This document shows positions 1-8,525 of a DNA stretch of 64,000 bases, in pieces (within the stretch, counting starts at the first letter, position 1; every line of letters begins with the position of its first letter). A model generated the notes under the pieces. That model saw only the letters and a program-made list of their open reading frames with translations. It had not been told where the DNA came from and made no database searches. A program made the position numbers and the translations under genes. This DNA is from Pseudomonas putida (GTDB taxonomy: Bacteria > Pseudomonadota > Gammaproteobacteria > Pseudomonadales > Pseudomonadaceae): positions 1 through 64,000 of the forward strand of contig NZ_JANHLK010000018.1 in the NCBI RefSeq assembly GCF_028682635.1. Direction: 5' to 3'.

Positions 1-70
1 GAATGTTGAACTCCCGATCCTGGGGCTGACTCCTAATTCACAACACACTGCACATGACCCAGTTGTGGCG

Positions 71-1519
71 ATGACCCACCAACAAGCCGGCGCGATATTC
101 CAAACCGATCTTCCAGCCCGCCTGGACCGCTTGCCGTGGGGCCGCTTTCACACCCTGCTGGTGGTCGCGCTGGGCATCACCTGGTTGCTCGACGGCCTGG
201 AAGTGACCCTGGCCGGCTCGGTGTCCGGCGCGCTGAAAAACAGCCCCGACCTGCGCATGAGCAACTTCGATATTGGCCTGGCCGGTGGCATCTATATCGC
301 CGGCGCCGTGGTCGGTGCCTTGCTGTTCGGCTGGCTGACCGATCGCCTCGGGCGGCGCAAGCTGTTCTTCATGACGTTATGGCTGTATGTCGGCGCCACG
401 GCGGCCACGGCGTTTTCCTTCAATCTGGAAAGCTTCCTGCTGTTGCGCTTCCTCACCGGCATGGGGATTGGCGGCGAATACACGGCAATCAATTCGACCA
501 TCCAGGAATTCACCCCGGCACGCTATCGCGGCTGGGTCGACCTGATCATCAACGGCACCTTCTGGTTAGGCGCAGCCCTGGGCGCCGGCGGGGCCATTGT
601 CCTGCTCGACCCGCAGGTGGTCGGCGGCGACCTGGGCTGGCGCCTGTGCTTCGGCATCGGTGCCGCGCTGGGCCTGGTGATCCTGGTGATGCGCCTGTGG
701 CTGCCGGAAAGCCCGCGCTGGCTGCTGATCCATGGTCGGCACGATGAGGCGCGACAGATCGTCGAAGGCATCGAAGCGCGTCTGCGCGAAGAAGGCCATG
801 AACTGCCGGCCGTGACCGCTCAACCCCTGCGCCTGCACGCGCGGGACCATACGCCGCTGGCGGAGATCTTCCATACCCTGTTCGTCAGCTTCAGGCGCAG
901 GGCGCTGGTGGGGATGACCCTGATGGCTGCGCAGGCGTTCTTCTACAACGCGATCTTCTTCACCTATGCGCTGGTGCTGACCGATTTTTACCAGGTGCCC
1001 GCCGAGCAGGTTGGTTGGTACGTATTGCCCCTGGCACTGGGCAATTTCTGCGGGCCGCTGCTGTTGGGGCGACTGTTCGACGTGATCGGCCGACGGGTGA
1101 TGATCAGCTTCACCTACGCGACGTCCGGGATCCTGCTGGCGCTCAGTGGTTATGCCTTCGAGCAGGGCTGGCTGGATGTCACCCAGCAAGCCGCGGCATG
1201 GATGGTGATCTTCTTTTTCGCCTCGGCAGCGGCCAGTTCGGCCTACCTGACCGTGGCAGAAACCTTCCCCCTGGAAATCCGCGCCTTGGCCATCGCTGTG
1301 TTCTACGCGTTTGGCACTGGCCTGGGCGGCATCATCGGGCCGATGCTGTTTGGCCAACTGATCCAGACCCAGCAACGCGGCAGTCTGTTGATCGGTTATC
1401 TGATCGGCGCGGCGTTGATGTGTGTGGCGGCGCTGGTGCAAGGGGTTTGGGGCGTGGCGGCGGAGCGGCGGGCGTTGGAGCAGGTGGCCCGGCCGTTGTC
1501 CCAGGCTGCGGACCCATGA
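71..1519 (+). CDS. MFS transporter, sugar/metabolite porter type
   Basis: This is a 12-helix major facilitator, most like the sugar-porter/metabolite branch. The first loop carries the signature GWLTDRLGRRK (about residues 95-105), and a second DVIGRR repeat lies near residue 340. After helix 6 the PESPRWLL motif typical of sugar porters is seen. At about 482 residues the length is normal. The ATG at 71 is preferred over a GTG two codons earlier; neither has a clear Shine-Dalgarno sequence. It is convergent with the next gene, with only 6 bases between the stops. The substrate cannot be read from the sequence, and the upstream context is cut by the window edge. Confidence 0.85.
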   Translation: MTHQQAGAIFQTDLPARLDRLPWGRFHTLLVVALGITWLLDGLEVTLAGSVSGALKNSPDLRMSNFDIGLAGGIYIAGAVVGALLFGWLTDRLGRRKLFFMTLWLYVGATAATAFSFNLESFLLLRFLTGMGIGGEYTAINSTIQEFTPARYRGWVDLIINGTFWLGAALGAGGAIVLLDPQVVGGDLGWRLCFGIGAALGLVILVMRLWLPESPRWLLIHGRHDEARQIVEGIEARLREEGHELPAVTAQPLRLHARDHTPLAEIFHTLFVSFRRRALVGMTLMAAQAFFYNAIFFTYALVLTDFYQVPAEQVGWYVLPLALGNFCGPLLLGRLFDVIGRRVMISFTYATSGILLALSGYAFEQGWLDVTQQAAAWMVIFFFASAAASSAYLTVAETFPLEIRALAIAVFYAFGTGLGGIIGPMLFGQLIQTQQRGSLLIGYLIGAALMCVAALVQGVWGVAAERRALEQVARPLSQAADP

Positions 1520-1525
1520 ACAGAT

Positions 1526-2458
1526 TCAAAGCCCACCGCCGAAGCGATACTGCCAGATCATGCCAACAGCATCGAATTCGCTGCCGGTGCGGGTATATCC
1601 GCCATTACTGGCATTGAGCTTGATCGAATGGTTGCGGTTCAACGGCAGCGTGAGGGTGCACCCGTAGCGGGAGTTTTCCTGATAATCGTGGTTACTGACC
1701 CCATCAACCGAGCTTTTACCACCTTCGAACCAGGTCGCATCCAGCGAAGCCCAGACACCGTTGTCAAATGCATAGATAAGATGCCCCTGTACCTGGTAAA
1801 TCGGGTCCTGGGACAGTACGCGGTCGCCGAGTAATTGGTCATTGTCGGTGAAAAACGTGCCCGCGCCCGACAGTTCCAGGGTCACTTGCCCCACACGCTT
1901 GGAAACCCCGAGTTCAGGCTTGAACGACCAGCGATTGTTGCCCAGGTTAATCAGCCTGCTGTCGTCGTATTGGCCCAGTGGCGCCGTGACCGCCAGGCTG
2001 GCGCCGATGATCACATCCTGCTGGTAGCTGGGGAACTCGGCCAGGGACATCGCCGGGGCGCCATACAGGTTGACCGAGAAGCGAAACCTGGGGTCGATCA
2101 ACCCGGTGACATCACGCTTCCTGGGCTCGCCGGCAAGCAGCGCAGAGCCGGTCAATTTCGCCTCGGGCACGACGACATCGAACTTCCCCGAACGACCCCA
2201 GACGTCCAGGGACCGGGCAAAGGCGAACACGACCGTCTCGATCTTGAGCTTGGCATCTTCGAGCGGAATCGAGGGATTGGCCGTCACGTTGCCATGCAGA
2301 TCGCTGTAGCCGAGGAGCAAAAAATTGATACCGACCGGCGTATTGGCATAGGACCTGGGCTCGAGATCCTCTGCCACTGCACCGGTGGCGAGCATGACGA
2401 GCGAAGCGGATGCGAACCGAATCAACCTGACGACGCAGAGAGTGTGTTTCATCCACAT
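1526..2458 (-). CDS. outer-membrane MetA-pathway (phenol degradation) family protein
   Basis: The protein (about 310 residues) has an N-terminal signal peptide ending at GAVAEDL and then amphipathic beta-strand-rich sequence throughout. The order of strands (GINFLLLGYSDLHGN, later GASLAVTAPLGQYD, KPELGVSKRVG) is that of the Phenol_MetA_deg family, thought to be outer-membrane channels for substrate uptake. It lies downstream of gudD on the same strand, so it may be the outer-membrane step of the glucarate operon, although a stem-loop lies between them. The start is uncertain: ATG at 2458 or at 2452. A longer frame to 2563 would add a tail that is not signal-like. Confidence 0.75.
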   Translation of the reverse strand: MWMKHTLCVVRLIRFASASLVMLATGAVAEDLEPRSYANTPVGINFLLLGYSDLHGNVTANPSIPLEDAKLKIETVVFAFARSLDVWGRSGKFDVVVPEAKLTGSALLAGEPRKRDVTGLIDPRFRFSVNLYGAPAMSLAEFPSYQQDVIIGASLAVTAPLGQYDDSRLINLGNNRWSFKPELGVSKRVGQVTLELSGAGTFFTDNDQLLGDRVLSQDPIYQVQGHLIYAFDNGVWASLDATWFEGGKSSVDGVSNHDYQENSRYGCTLTLPLNRNHSIKLNASNGGYTRTGSEFDAVGMIWQYRFGGGL

Positions 2459-2555
2459 TCGCTCGCTTGCTGTGAGGACCTCCGGGGTTCTATGAGTTGT
2501 AGCGCATCTGCATTTGTTTGGCACTGAGCAAGCGGTTAATGATGCGATGCGGGGA

Positions 2556-2576
2556 AGGGGCACTGTTGGTGCCCCT
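2556..2576 (-). terminator. stem-loop after gudD
   Basis: A perfect 8-bp inverted repeat (AGGGGCAC / GTGCCCCT) with a 5-base loop starts 7 bases after the gudD stop on the minus strand. There is no T-run behind it, so it may only stabilise or partly terminate the gud transcript before the downstream outer-membrane gene. Confidence 0.35.
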
Positions 2577-2582
2577 CGTGAA

Positions 2583-3935
2583 TCAGCGCACCAGGCAAGG
2601 CTGCTTGTTGTTGAAGCTCCACCCAGGCATCAGGAACTGCATGGCGACGCTGTCGTCCCGGGCGCCGAGGCCCATGCCTTTGTAGAGTTCGTGCGCCTTG
2701 GCCACGGCGTCCATGTCGATGTCCACGCCCAGGCCATGCCGGGTCGGAACCTTGACGTAGCCACCTTCGATTTTCAGCGGCTCCCGGGTCAGGCGCTGGC
2801 CGTCCTGCCAGATCCAGTGCGTGTCGATCGCGGTGATCTCTCCCGGTGCGGCGGCGGCAACTTGAGTGAACATGGCCAGGGAGATATCGAAGTGGTTGTT
2901 GGAATGAGAACCCCAGGTCAGACCCCAGTCGTGACACATCTGGGCGACACGGACCGAGCCCTGCATCGTCCAGAAATGCGGATCGGCAAGCGGGATATCG
3001 ACCGATTGCAGTTGAATGGCATGGCCCATTTCGCGCCAGTCGGTGGCGATCATGTTGGTGGCGGTCTTCAGGCCCGTGGCACGGCGGAATTCGGCCATGA
3101 CCTCGCGGCCCGAGTAGCCGTTTTCCGCACCGCACGGGTCTTCGGCATAGGCGAGGACGTGGTGCTGGTCCCGGCACAGGCGGATGGCTTCCTTGAGCGA
3201 CCAGGCGCCATTGGGGTCCAGGGTGATGCGGGCGTCAGGAAAACGTTCGGCCAGCGCGGTGACCGCTTCGATTTCTTCATCGCCGCGCAGCACACCGCCC
3301 TTGAGCTTGAAGTCGTTGAAGCCGTATCGGGCCTTTGCGGCTTCGGCAAGGCGCACGACCGCTTCGGCGGTCAGGGCTTTCTCATGGCGTAGCCGGAACC
3401 ACTCGTCTTCAGCGTCGGACTCGTTGCGGTAGGCCAGGTCCGTGACAGTGCGGTCGCCGATGTAGAACAGGTAGCCGAGCATTTTCACTGCATCGCGTTG
3501 CTGCCCTTCGCCCAGCAATGCAGCCACCGGAACCTCGAGGAACTGACCCAGCAGGTCGAGCAGCGCGGCTTCCATCGCGGTCACCGCATGAATGGTGATG
3601 CGCAGGTCGAAGGTCTGCAGGCCGCGACCCGCCGCATCACGGGAAGCAAAGGTGCTGCGCATCTGATTGAGGATGCGTTGGTACTGGCCGATGGGCTGGC
3701 CGATCACCAGGCTGCGAGCGTCTTCCAGGGTTTCGCGGATGCGTTCGCCGCCCGGTACTTCGCCCACGCCAGTGTGACCGGCACTGTCCTTGAGAATGAC
3801 AATGTTGCGGGTGAAGAACGGCCCGTGGGCACCGCTCAGGTTGAGCAACATGCTGTCGTGGCCCGCGACGGGTACGACCTGAAAACTGGTGACGACAGGG
3901 GACTGGGTGGTGTTGGCAGTCTGTTCAGCGTTCAT
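2583..3935 (-). CDS. gudD: D-glucarate dehydratase
   Basis: A 450-residue enolase-superfamily enzyme that dehydrates D-glucarate (and L-idarate) to 5-keto-4-deoxyglucarate in the cytoplasm. Visible active-site features are the KLK base motif (K210, K212 in FKLKGG), the metal ligand D240 in LDPNGAW, E265 in YAEDP, the ATNMIATD segment, and the SHSNNHFD motif holding the catalytic His near residue 338. Length and motif order match known glucarate dehydratases from start to end. It lies 42 bases downstream of the gudP transporter in the same direction, and the divergent FadR-type regulator beyond gudP is the probable controller. The later enzymes of the pathway are not in the window. Confidence 0.95.
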   Translation of the reverse strand: MNAEQTANTTQSPVVTSFQVVPVAGHDSMLLNLSGAHGPFFTRNIVILKDSAGHTGVGEVPGGERIRETLEDARSLVIGQPIGQYQRILNQMRSTFASRDAAGRGLQTFDLRITIHAVTAMEAALLDLLGQFLEVPVAALLGEGQQRDAVKMLGYLFYIGDRTVTDLAYRNESDAEDEWFRLRHEKALTAEAVVRLAEAAKARYGFNDFKLKGGVLRGDEEIEAVTALAERFPDARITLDPNGAWSLKEAIRLCRDQHHVLAYAEDPCGAENGYSGREVMAEFRRATGLKTATNMIATDWREMGHAIQLQSVDIPLADPHFWTMQGSVRVAQMCHDWGLTWGSHSNNHFDISLAMFTQVAAAAPGEITAIDTHWIWQDGQRLTREPLKIEGGYVKVPTRHGLGVDIDMDAVAKAHELYKGMGLGARDDSVAMQFLMPGWSFNNKQPCLVR

Positions 3936-3977
3936 GGCAAATTCCTGCGTAATAAGGTCGGTCAGCGATCAATGGGT

Positions 3978-5345
3978 TCAGTGAGCTTTGCTCAGGGTCG
4001 CACCCGTTGCAGCGGCGTTTGGCGGCGTCAGCAGGGACGATGCTTTCGGCGAAGTCCTGGCGAAGAACACCAGGATCGCGGCGAGTACCGAAGTGCCGGC
4101 CAGCCCATAGAGGCCGCCCTGGATCGATCCGGTTGTCTGTTCCAGGAAACCGAAGGTCGTGGGGGCGACGAAACCACCCAGGTTGCCAATCGAGTTGATC
4201 AGCGCGATGACGGCGGCGGCGATGCGGGCATCCAGGTAGCCCTGGGGGATTGGCCAGAACAGCGAAGACGCTGACTTGAAGCCGATGGCCGCGAAACAGA
4301 TGGCAACGAAAGCGAAGATCGGCCCGCCGGTGGTGGACAGGAACATGCCAGCCGCTGCAATCAGCAGGGCAGTGGCGACCCAGGCTTGCTGGAACTTGAA
4401 CTTGCTCGACAGGGCGGCAAACGAGTACATGGCGATGATCGAGATCAACCAGGGAATCGAGTTGAAAAACCCGACCTGCACATCGCTCAGGTCGCCCATC
4501 TTCTTGATGATGCTGGGCAGCCAGAAGGTCGCTGCGTAGATCGTCAATTGAATGCAGAAGTACAAGGCGCAAAACAGCAGGATCTGACGATCCTTGAGGA
4601 GCTTGCCAATGGTCGGTTTCACGGTGGTCAGCGCTTCACGCTCGCGTTGCTCCTGATCGATGGCACCGACCAGTGCGTCTTGCTCTTCACGGGTCATCCA
4701 CTTGGCATCATGAGGTTTGGAGTCAAGCCAGAACCAGACGAAAAAGCCCAGGAATACCGAGGCCAGGCCTTCGATGGCGAACATCCATTGCCAGCCGTGA
4801 AAACCGAAACCTTCGATCTGCAGCAGGGCACCTGACAGCGGACCTGAAATCAGCGAGGCAACGGCCGAGCCACTGAGGAAGATGGCGATGGCCTTGCCGC
4901 GCTCGACGCCTGGCAACCAGCGGGTGAAGTAATAGATCACGCCAGGGAAGAAGCCTGCTTCGGCGACGCCCAGCAGAAAACGCAGGATGTAGAAGTGGGT
5001 TTCGTTCTGGATGAAGGCCATCAGCGTGGCCACGATGCCCCAGGTGAACATGATGCGGGTCAGCCAGATACGGGCACCGACTTTTTGCAGCAGCATGTTG
5101 GAAGGTACTTCGAACAGCGCATAGCCAATGAAGAACAGGCCTGCCCCCAGGCCGTAGGCGGCAGCGCCTATACCGAGGTCATGTTCCATGTGGGTGCGCA
5201 CGAAACCGATATTGACCCGGTCGATGTAGTTGAGGATGAACATGATCACGAACAGCGGGAGTACATGCCTCTTCACTTTGCTCACGGCGCGCGCGAGAAC
5301 CGAATCACTTTCTGGAACCACAGATGCATTGCTTGAATTGTTCAC
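3978..5345 (-). CDS. gudP: MFS D-glucarate/galactarate-type transporter
   Basis: A 455-residue anion:cation symporter (ACS) family MFS protein. It shows the family hallmark NYIDRVNIGF in helix 1 (about residues 39-48), 12 hydrophobic segments, a central hydrophilic loop (about 205-250) and the EVPSNMLLQKVGAR segment typical of this family. Position directly upstream of gudD in the same operon makes glucarate or galactarate the likely substrate. The ATG at 5345 begins a hydrophilic N-terminus of the usual length. Some 400 bases separate it from the divergent regulator, enough room for regulated promoters in both directions. Confidence 0.88.
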   Translation of the reverse strand: MNNSSNASVVPESDSVLARAVSKVKRHVLPLFVIMFILNYIDRVNIGFVRTHMEHDLGIGAAAYGLGAGLFFIGYALFEVPSNMLLQKVGARIWLTRIMFTWGIVATLMAFIQNETHFYILRFLLGVAEAGFFPGVIYYFTRWLPGVERGKAIAIFLSGSAVASLISGPLSGALLQIEGFGFHGWQWMFAIEGLASVFLGFFVWFWLDSKPHDAKWMTREEQDALVGAIDQEQREREALTTVKPTIGKLLKDRQILLFCALYFCIQLTIYAATFWLPSIIKKMGDLSDVQVGFFNSIPWLISIIAMYSFAALSSKFKFQQAWVATALLIAAAGMFLSTTGGPIFAFVAICFAAIGFKSASSLFWPIPQGYLDARIAAAVIALINSIGNLGGFVAPTTFGFLEQTTGSIQGGLYGLAGTSVLAAILVFFARTSPKASSLLTPPNAAATGATLSKAH

Positions 5346-5633
5346 AATTCAAATCTCCCACTGATTATTTTTATGCGGGTTTGAGCGTCACACCGGCGGC
5401 TTGTTGGGATCTTTGATGCGCCTCGTGTTGATAGACATCATACAAGTGGTTTTTCCAGTTCGCAATGCGAGGGTCTGCGTTTTTGTCGTCGTGCTGCGCG
5501 ATGAGAAATAGATTAGTGTGAATTTCGCCCAGTATTATCTGGTGTTTATGCCCCTGAATTGAAGTTGTGCGGTGAGGTTTTTCACATCGGTAAGAGGAGA
5601 GGCTATCACTCGGTTTTCGATTGATTAGGTGTG

Positions 5634-5644
5634 TTGTCATACAA
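5634..5644. promoter_or_regulatory. candidate FadR-type operator
   Basis: TTGTCATACAA is an 11-base inverted repeat (TTGT-N3-ACAA) of the form bound by FadR-subfamily GntR proteins. It lies about 100 bases upstream of the regulator start at 5745. The 9-mer TCATACAAG recurs at 5438-5446, closer to gudP. Both are candidate sites for the adjacent regulator; this is inference from symmetry and position. Nothing else gene-like was seen in 5346-5744. Confidence 0.35.
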
Positions 5645-5744
5645 GCTAGGGCCGTGTTGGCCCAACGAAGTACGTGCACAGTTCGCCAGGGAGTCACGGG
5701 TGGGTGTTAAGCTCTCAAGAGCGAAATTCTGTGGACTCAAATCT

Positions 5745-6455
5745 ATGCAAATTGAAAGCGGAACCCCTGTCCGTAGACGATCCGCCAACCTGGCCCAGGG
5801 TGTGGTCGAAGCACTGACCCAGCGTATTTTGCTCGGACAATTGAAACCGGGCGAAAAGCTGCCCTCCGAATCCACCATCGTTCTCGAGCATGGCGTAAGC
5901 CGCACCGTTGTCCGGGAGGCGATCTCCAAGCTGCAAGCTTCGGGGTTGGTCGAGACACGACACGGCATCGGCACGTTTGTGCTGGAGCAGCAATCGCAGC
6001 CAGGGCTACGCCTGCATGTGGATACGGTCGCCAGTGTCAGGAGCATGCTGGAGCTGAGGCTGGGCCTGGAAGTGCAGGCTGTTGCGCTGGCGGCTGTTCG
6101 TCGAACTGACGATCAGCTCGCTCGCATGCGCCAGGCCTTGACTGATTACCAGGCTTCGCTGGCTAACAACGACAGTTGCGTCGAGGAGGACAAGCGCTTT
6201 CACCAGATCATTGCCGAAGCCACCGGCAATACTTTTTTCACGGAAATCATGCAGCACCTGGGCAACGCCATGATTCCTCGTAACCAGGTGAAGGTCGACG
6301 AGCGTGGAAGCGCTGACTTTTCACAATTGGGGCATCTGGCGAGTCTGGAGCACGAAGCGATTTTCAACGCGATCAAGCGCCAGGATCCCGATGCAGCTCG
6401 GGCTGCGATGGTGCTGCACTTGACCAATAGTCGGGATCGGTTTTCGGGAAACTGA
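5745..6455 (+). CDS. FadR/GntR-family (FCD) regulator of the glucarate genes
   Basis: A 236-residue regulator with a GntR winged helix at the N-terminus (GEKLPSESTIVLEHGVSRTVVREAI split over about residues 37-62) followed by an all-helical FCD effector domain. In the FCD part the acid/His pattern (FHQII, NAMIP, EHEAIFNAI) fits a metal-dependent carboxylate-binding pocket. The ATG at 5745 is chosen because the winged helix then starts about 10-15 residues in, as usual; the frame is open further upstream but that sequence is not protein-like. It is divergent from gudP-gudD and probably represses them, with glucarate or galactarate as effector. Confidence 0.85.
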   Translation: MQIESGTPVRRRSANLAQGVVEALTQRILLGQLKPGEKLPSESTIVLEHGVSRTVVREAISKLQASGLVETRHGIGTFVLEQQSQPGLRLHVDTVASVRSMLELRLGLEVQAVALAAVRRTDDQLARMRQALTDYQASLANNDSCVEEDKRFHQIIAEATGNTFFTEIMQHLGNAMIPRNQVKVDERGSADFSQLGHLASLEHEAIFNAIKRQDPDAARAAMVLHLTNSRDRFSGN

Positions 6456-6629
6456 AAAATTGTTGCGCCAGATGGCGAAATTCAGCACGGCGTTCAGGCC
6501 CGTGCCAGCGGCTGAATGACGGCTTCCCGGCAAAAGGTGGGATTCTGACCGCAAAGGTGAAATGGGATCAGACAGCTGCGTGCGGTCCATAGCGTTTCGG
6601 ATGCACGCAGCTTGCTCAACTCGACAGCA

Positions 6630-7925
6630 CTACAGCAACGAAATCGGGTAGCTGATAAACAGTCGGTTTTCGTCAAACTCATTGGTGCTGAACGTTTTGC
6701 GAATGCTGGAGTTTCGCCATTTCACGGTCAGGTTTTTCAAGGCGCCCGACTGCACGACGTAAGCCAGTTCCGATTCCCGGCCCCATTCCTTGCCATCGGT
6801 AATAGCGCCCGAGTGCACGTTGTCGCCACTCAAGTAACGATTCATCAGGGTCAGGCCAGGGACGCCGACCGTGACGAAGTTGAAATCGTGACGGACCTGC
6901 CAGGAGCGCTCCTGGGCGTTATCGAAACTGGAGTTGTAGCTGTCGTTGGCCAAGGTACCGCCGCTGGCACCGTTGACCCGCATCCACGCGGTATCGCCGG
7001 TGAGCTTTTGCAGGCCGACGTAAAACGTATTGCCGCCCAGTTTTGCCGAGAACAGGCCGAAGGCGGTCTTGTTGTCCATGTCGCCAGCCAGATGGGCACC
7101 GTCTTCCTTGCCGGTGAAAAAGCCCATGTTGGCGCCGAGCGTCCAGTCGCCCACGGGTTGGCTGTGGCTCAGGCTGAAGTACTGTTGCTGATAGATGTCC
7201 TTGAGTTCGTCGTACCAGAGCCCAACGGTCGTGCGCTTGTCGTTGAAGGTGTATTCACCGCCACCGAAGTTGAATCGATCGGAGGTGAACGCCGCTTTGC
7301 CGTTCATGGACATGTCTTCCATGCTCGCATCATTGCGCGGGCTGTTCTGTCTGATCTGACCGCCATACAACGTCAGCCCGCCGATTTCCTGGGAGGTGAC
7401 CTGCGCGCCACGAAAGGTCTGCGGCAACGAACGACCATCATCGGAACGCAGGATCGGCAGGGTGCTGACCCATTCGCCGACTTTTACCACCGTTTTTGAA
7501 ACCTTGGCCTTGGCGGCAACCCCCAGCCGTCCGAAGTTGTCAGCGGGGCGCCCATCATCATGAACCGGCAAAAGCTGAGTGCCGGCGGTGCCTTTGCCGC
7601 CGTCGAGCTTCTGCGAATAAAGCCCCAGCACATCAACGCCGAACCCTACCGGCCCAGGGGTGTAGCCGGAGCGTGCATCGAGGATAAAGTTTTGCGTCCA
7701 TTCCTCCGCCTTGTTCTGCGGTGCGGCACTGTTCGGGAAGGCGGGATTGACGAAGTTGCGATTGATGTAGGCATTGCGCAGATTGAGCGTGGCAGTCGAG
7801 CCTTCGATGAATCCGCTGTTTTCATCGGCGTGAGCGACAGTCGCCGAGCCGGCACTGAGTGCCAGGGCCAGGCCGATCAAAGAGTAAGGTGCGGGCACGT
7901 TGCGGCTGAAACGGGTGTGGCGCAT
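6630..7925 (-). CDS. OprD-family outer-membrane porin
   Basis: A 431-residue OprD-type 18-strand porin. A signal peptide ends near AHADENSGFIEGS, followed by the hallmark start TATLNLRNAYINRNF. Further OprD markers are LLPVHDDGRPADNFGRLGVAAK, LPILRSDDGRSLPQTFRGAQVTS, and the closing ENRLFISYPISLL. The start at 7925 is chosen because it gives a proper signal peptide; the frame extends to 8021 without sense. It is the last gene of the minus-strand run shikimate-type transporter - aroQ - porin, and so probably takes up quinate, shikimate or a related cyclohexane carboxylate. Substrate assignment rests on context only. Confidence 0.88.
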   Translation of the reverse strand: MRHTRFSRNVPAPYSLIGLALALSAGSATVAHADENSGFIEGSTATLNLRNAYINRNFVNPAFPNSAAPQNKAEEWTQNFILDARSGYTPGPVGFGVDVLGLYSQKLDGGKGTAGTQLLPVHDDGRPADNFGRLGVAAKAKVSKTVVKVGEWVSTLPILRSDDGRSLPQTFRGAQVTSQEIGGLTLYGGQIRQNSPRNDASMEDMSMNGKAAFTSDRFNFGGGEYTFNDKRTTVGLWYDELKDIYQQQYFSLSHSQPVGDWTLGANMGFFTGKEDGAHLAGDMDNKTAFGLFSAKLGGNTFYVGLQKLTGDTAWMRVNGASGGTLANDSYNSSFDNAQERSWQVRHDFNFVTVGVPGLTLMNRYLSGDNVHSGAITDGKEWGRESELAYVVQSGALKNLTVKWRNSSIRKTFSTNEFDENRLFISYPISLL

Positions 7926-8054
7926 GGGGGATGTCTCGCGGTGAATTATTATTTTTTTCAGGGTTTTTTGCAGTTGGCGACTGAATTTCAGGCGCAAGCG
8001 GCCCTGGCAACAATCTGCCAAGGGACCGCCGTGTGAGCGTCTGGCGAAGGGGTG

Positions 8055-8510
8055 TCAGTGGTTGGCAACCTGACGACGCAGCAAGTCGTCAATGGCCCGG
8101 ATGGCGAGGGGATATCCATCGGCGCCCATGCCGCAGATCACCGCATTGACCACACCCGACATGATCGAGTGGCGATGCAGTTCGTCCCGTGCATGGATGT
8201 TCGACAGGTGCAGCTCAATCAGTGGTGCGTCGAGCAACTTCAGCGCATCCAGGACCGGAATCGAGTGAAACGAAAGGCCGGCCGGGTTGATGATCACGGC
8301 AGCGCCTTGCTCGAAGGCCTCTTGAATCCAGTCGACCATTACGCCTTCGTGGTTGGTCTGGCGAAAGTCGATGACCAGATCAAGCTCTTCGGCCAGCCTC
8401 TTACTTCGTTGGCGGATTTGTTCGAGTGTGGTGTGGCCGTAGATGTGCGGCTCACGACGACCCAGCAGGTTGAGGTTTGGGCCGTTGAGGATGAAGACGG
8501 TGCGGTTCAT
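8055..8510 (-). CDS. aroQ: type II 3-dehydroquinate dehydratase, catabolic-type paralogue
   Basis: A 151-residue small dodecameric-type dehydroquinase that would convert 3-dehydroquinate to 3-dehydroshikimate. Visible are NGPNLNLLGRREPHIYG with the catalytic Arg19 and Tyr24, Asn75, and ELHLSNIHARDE with His101. The segment around residues 79-83 reads LSFHS, where the biosynthetic enzymes have THTS, and His112 stands where an Arg is usual, so it is a divergent paralogue. Neighbours (transporter 15 bases upstream, porin downstream) point to quinate/shikimate catabolism, not aromatic amino acid synthesis. Confidence 0.88.
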   Translation of the reverse strand: MNRTVFILNGPNLNLLGRREPHIYGHTTLEQIRQRSKRLAEELDLVIDFRQTNHEGVMVDWIQEAFEQGAAVIINPAGLSFHSIPVLDALKLLDAPLIELHLSNIHARDELHRHSIMSGVVNAVICGMGADGYPLAIRAIDDLLRRQVANH

Positions 8511-8525
8511 GGTCGTCCTGCTGCG

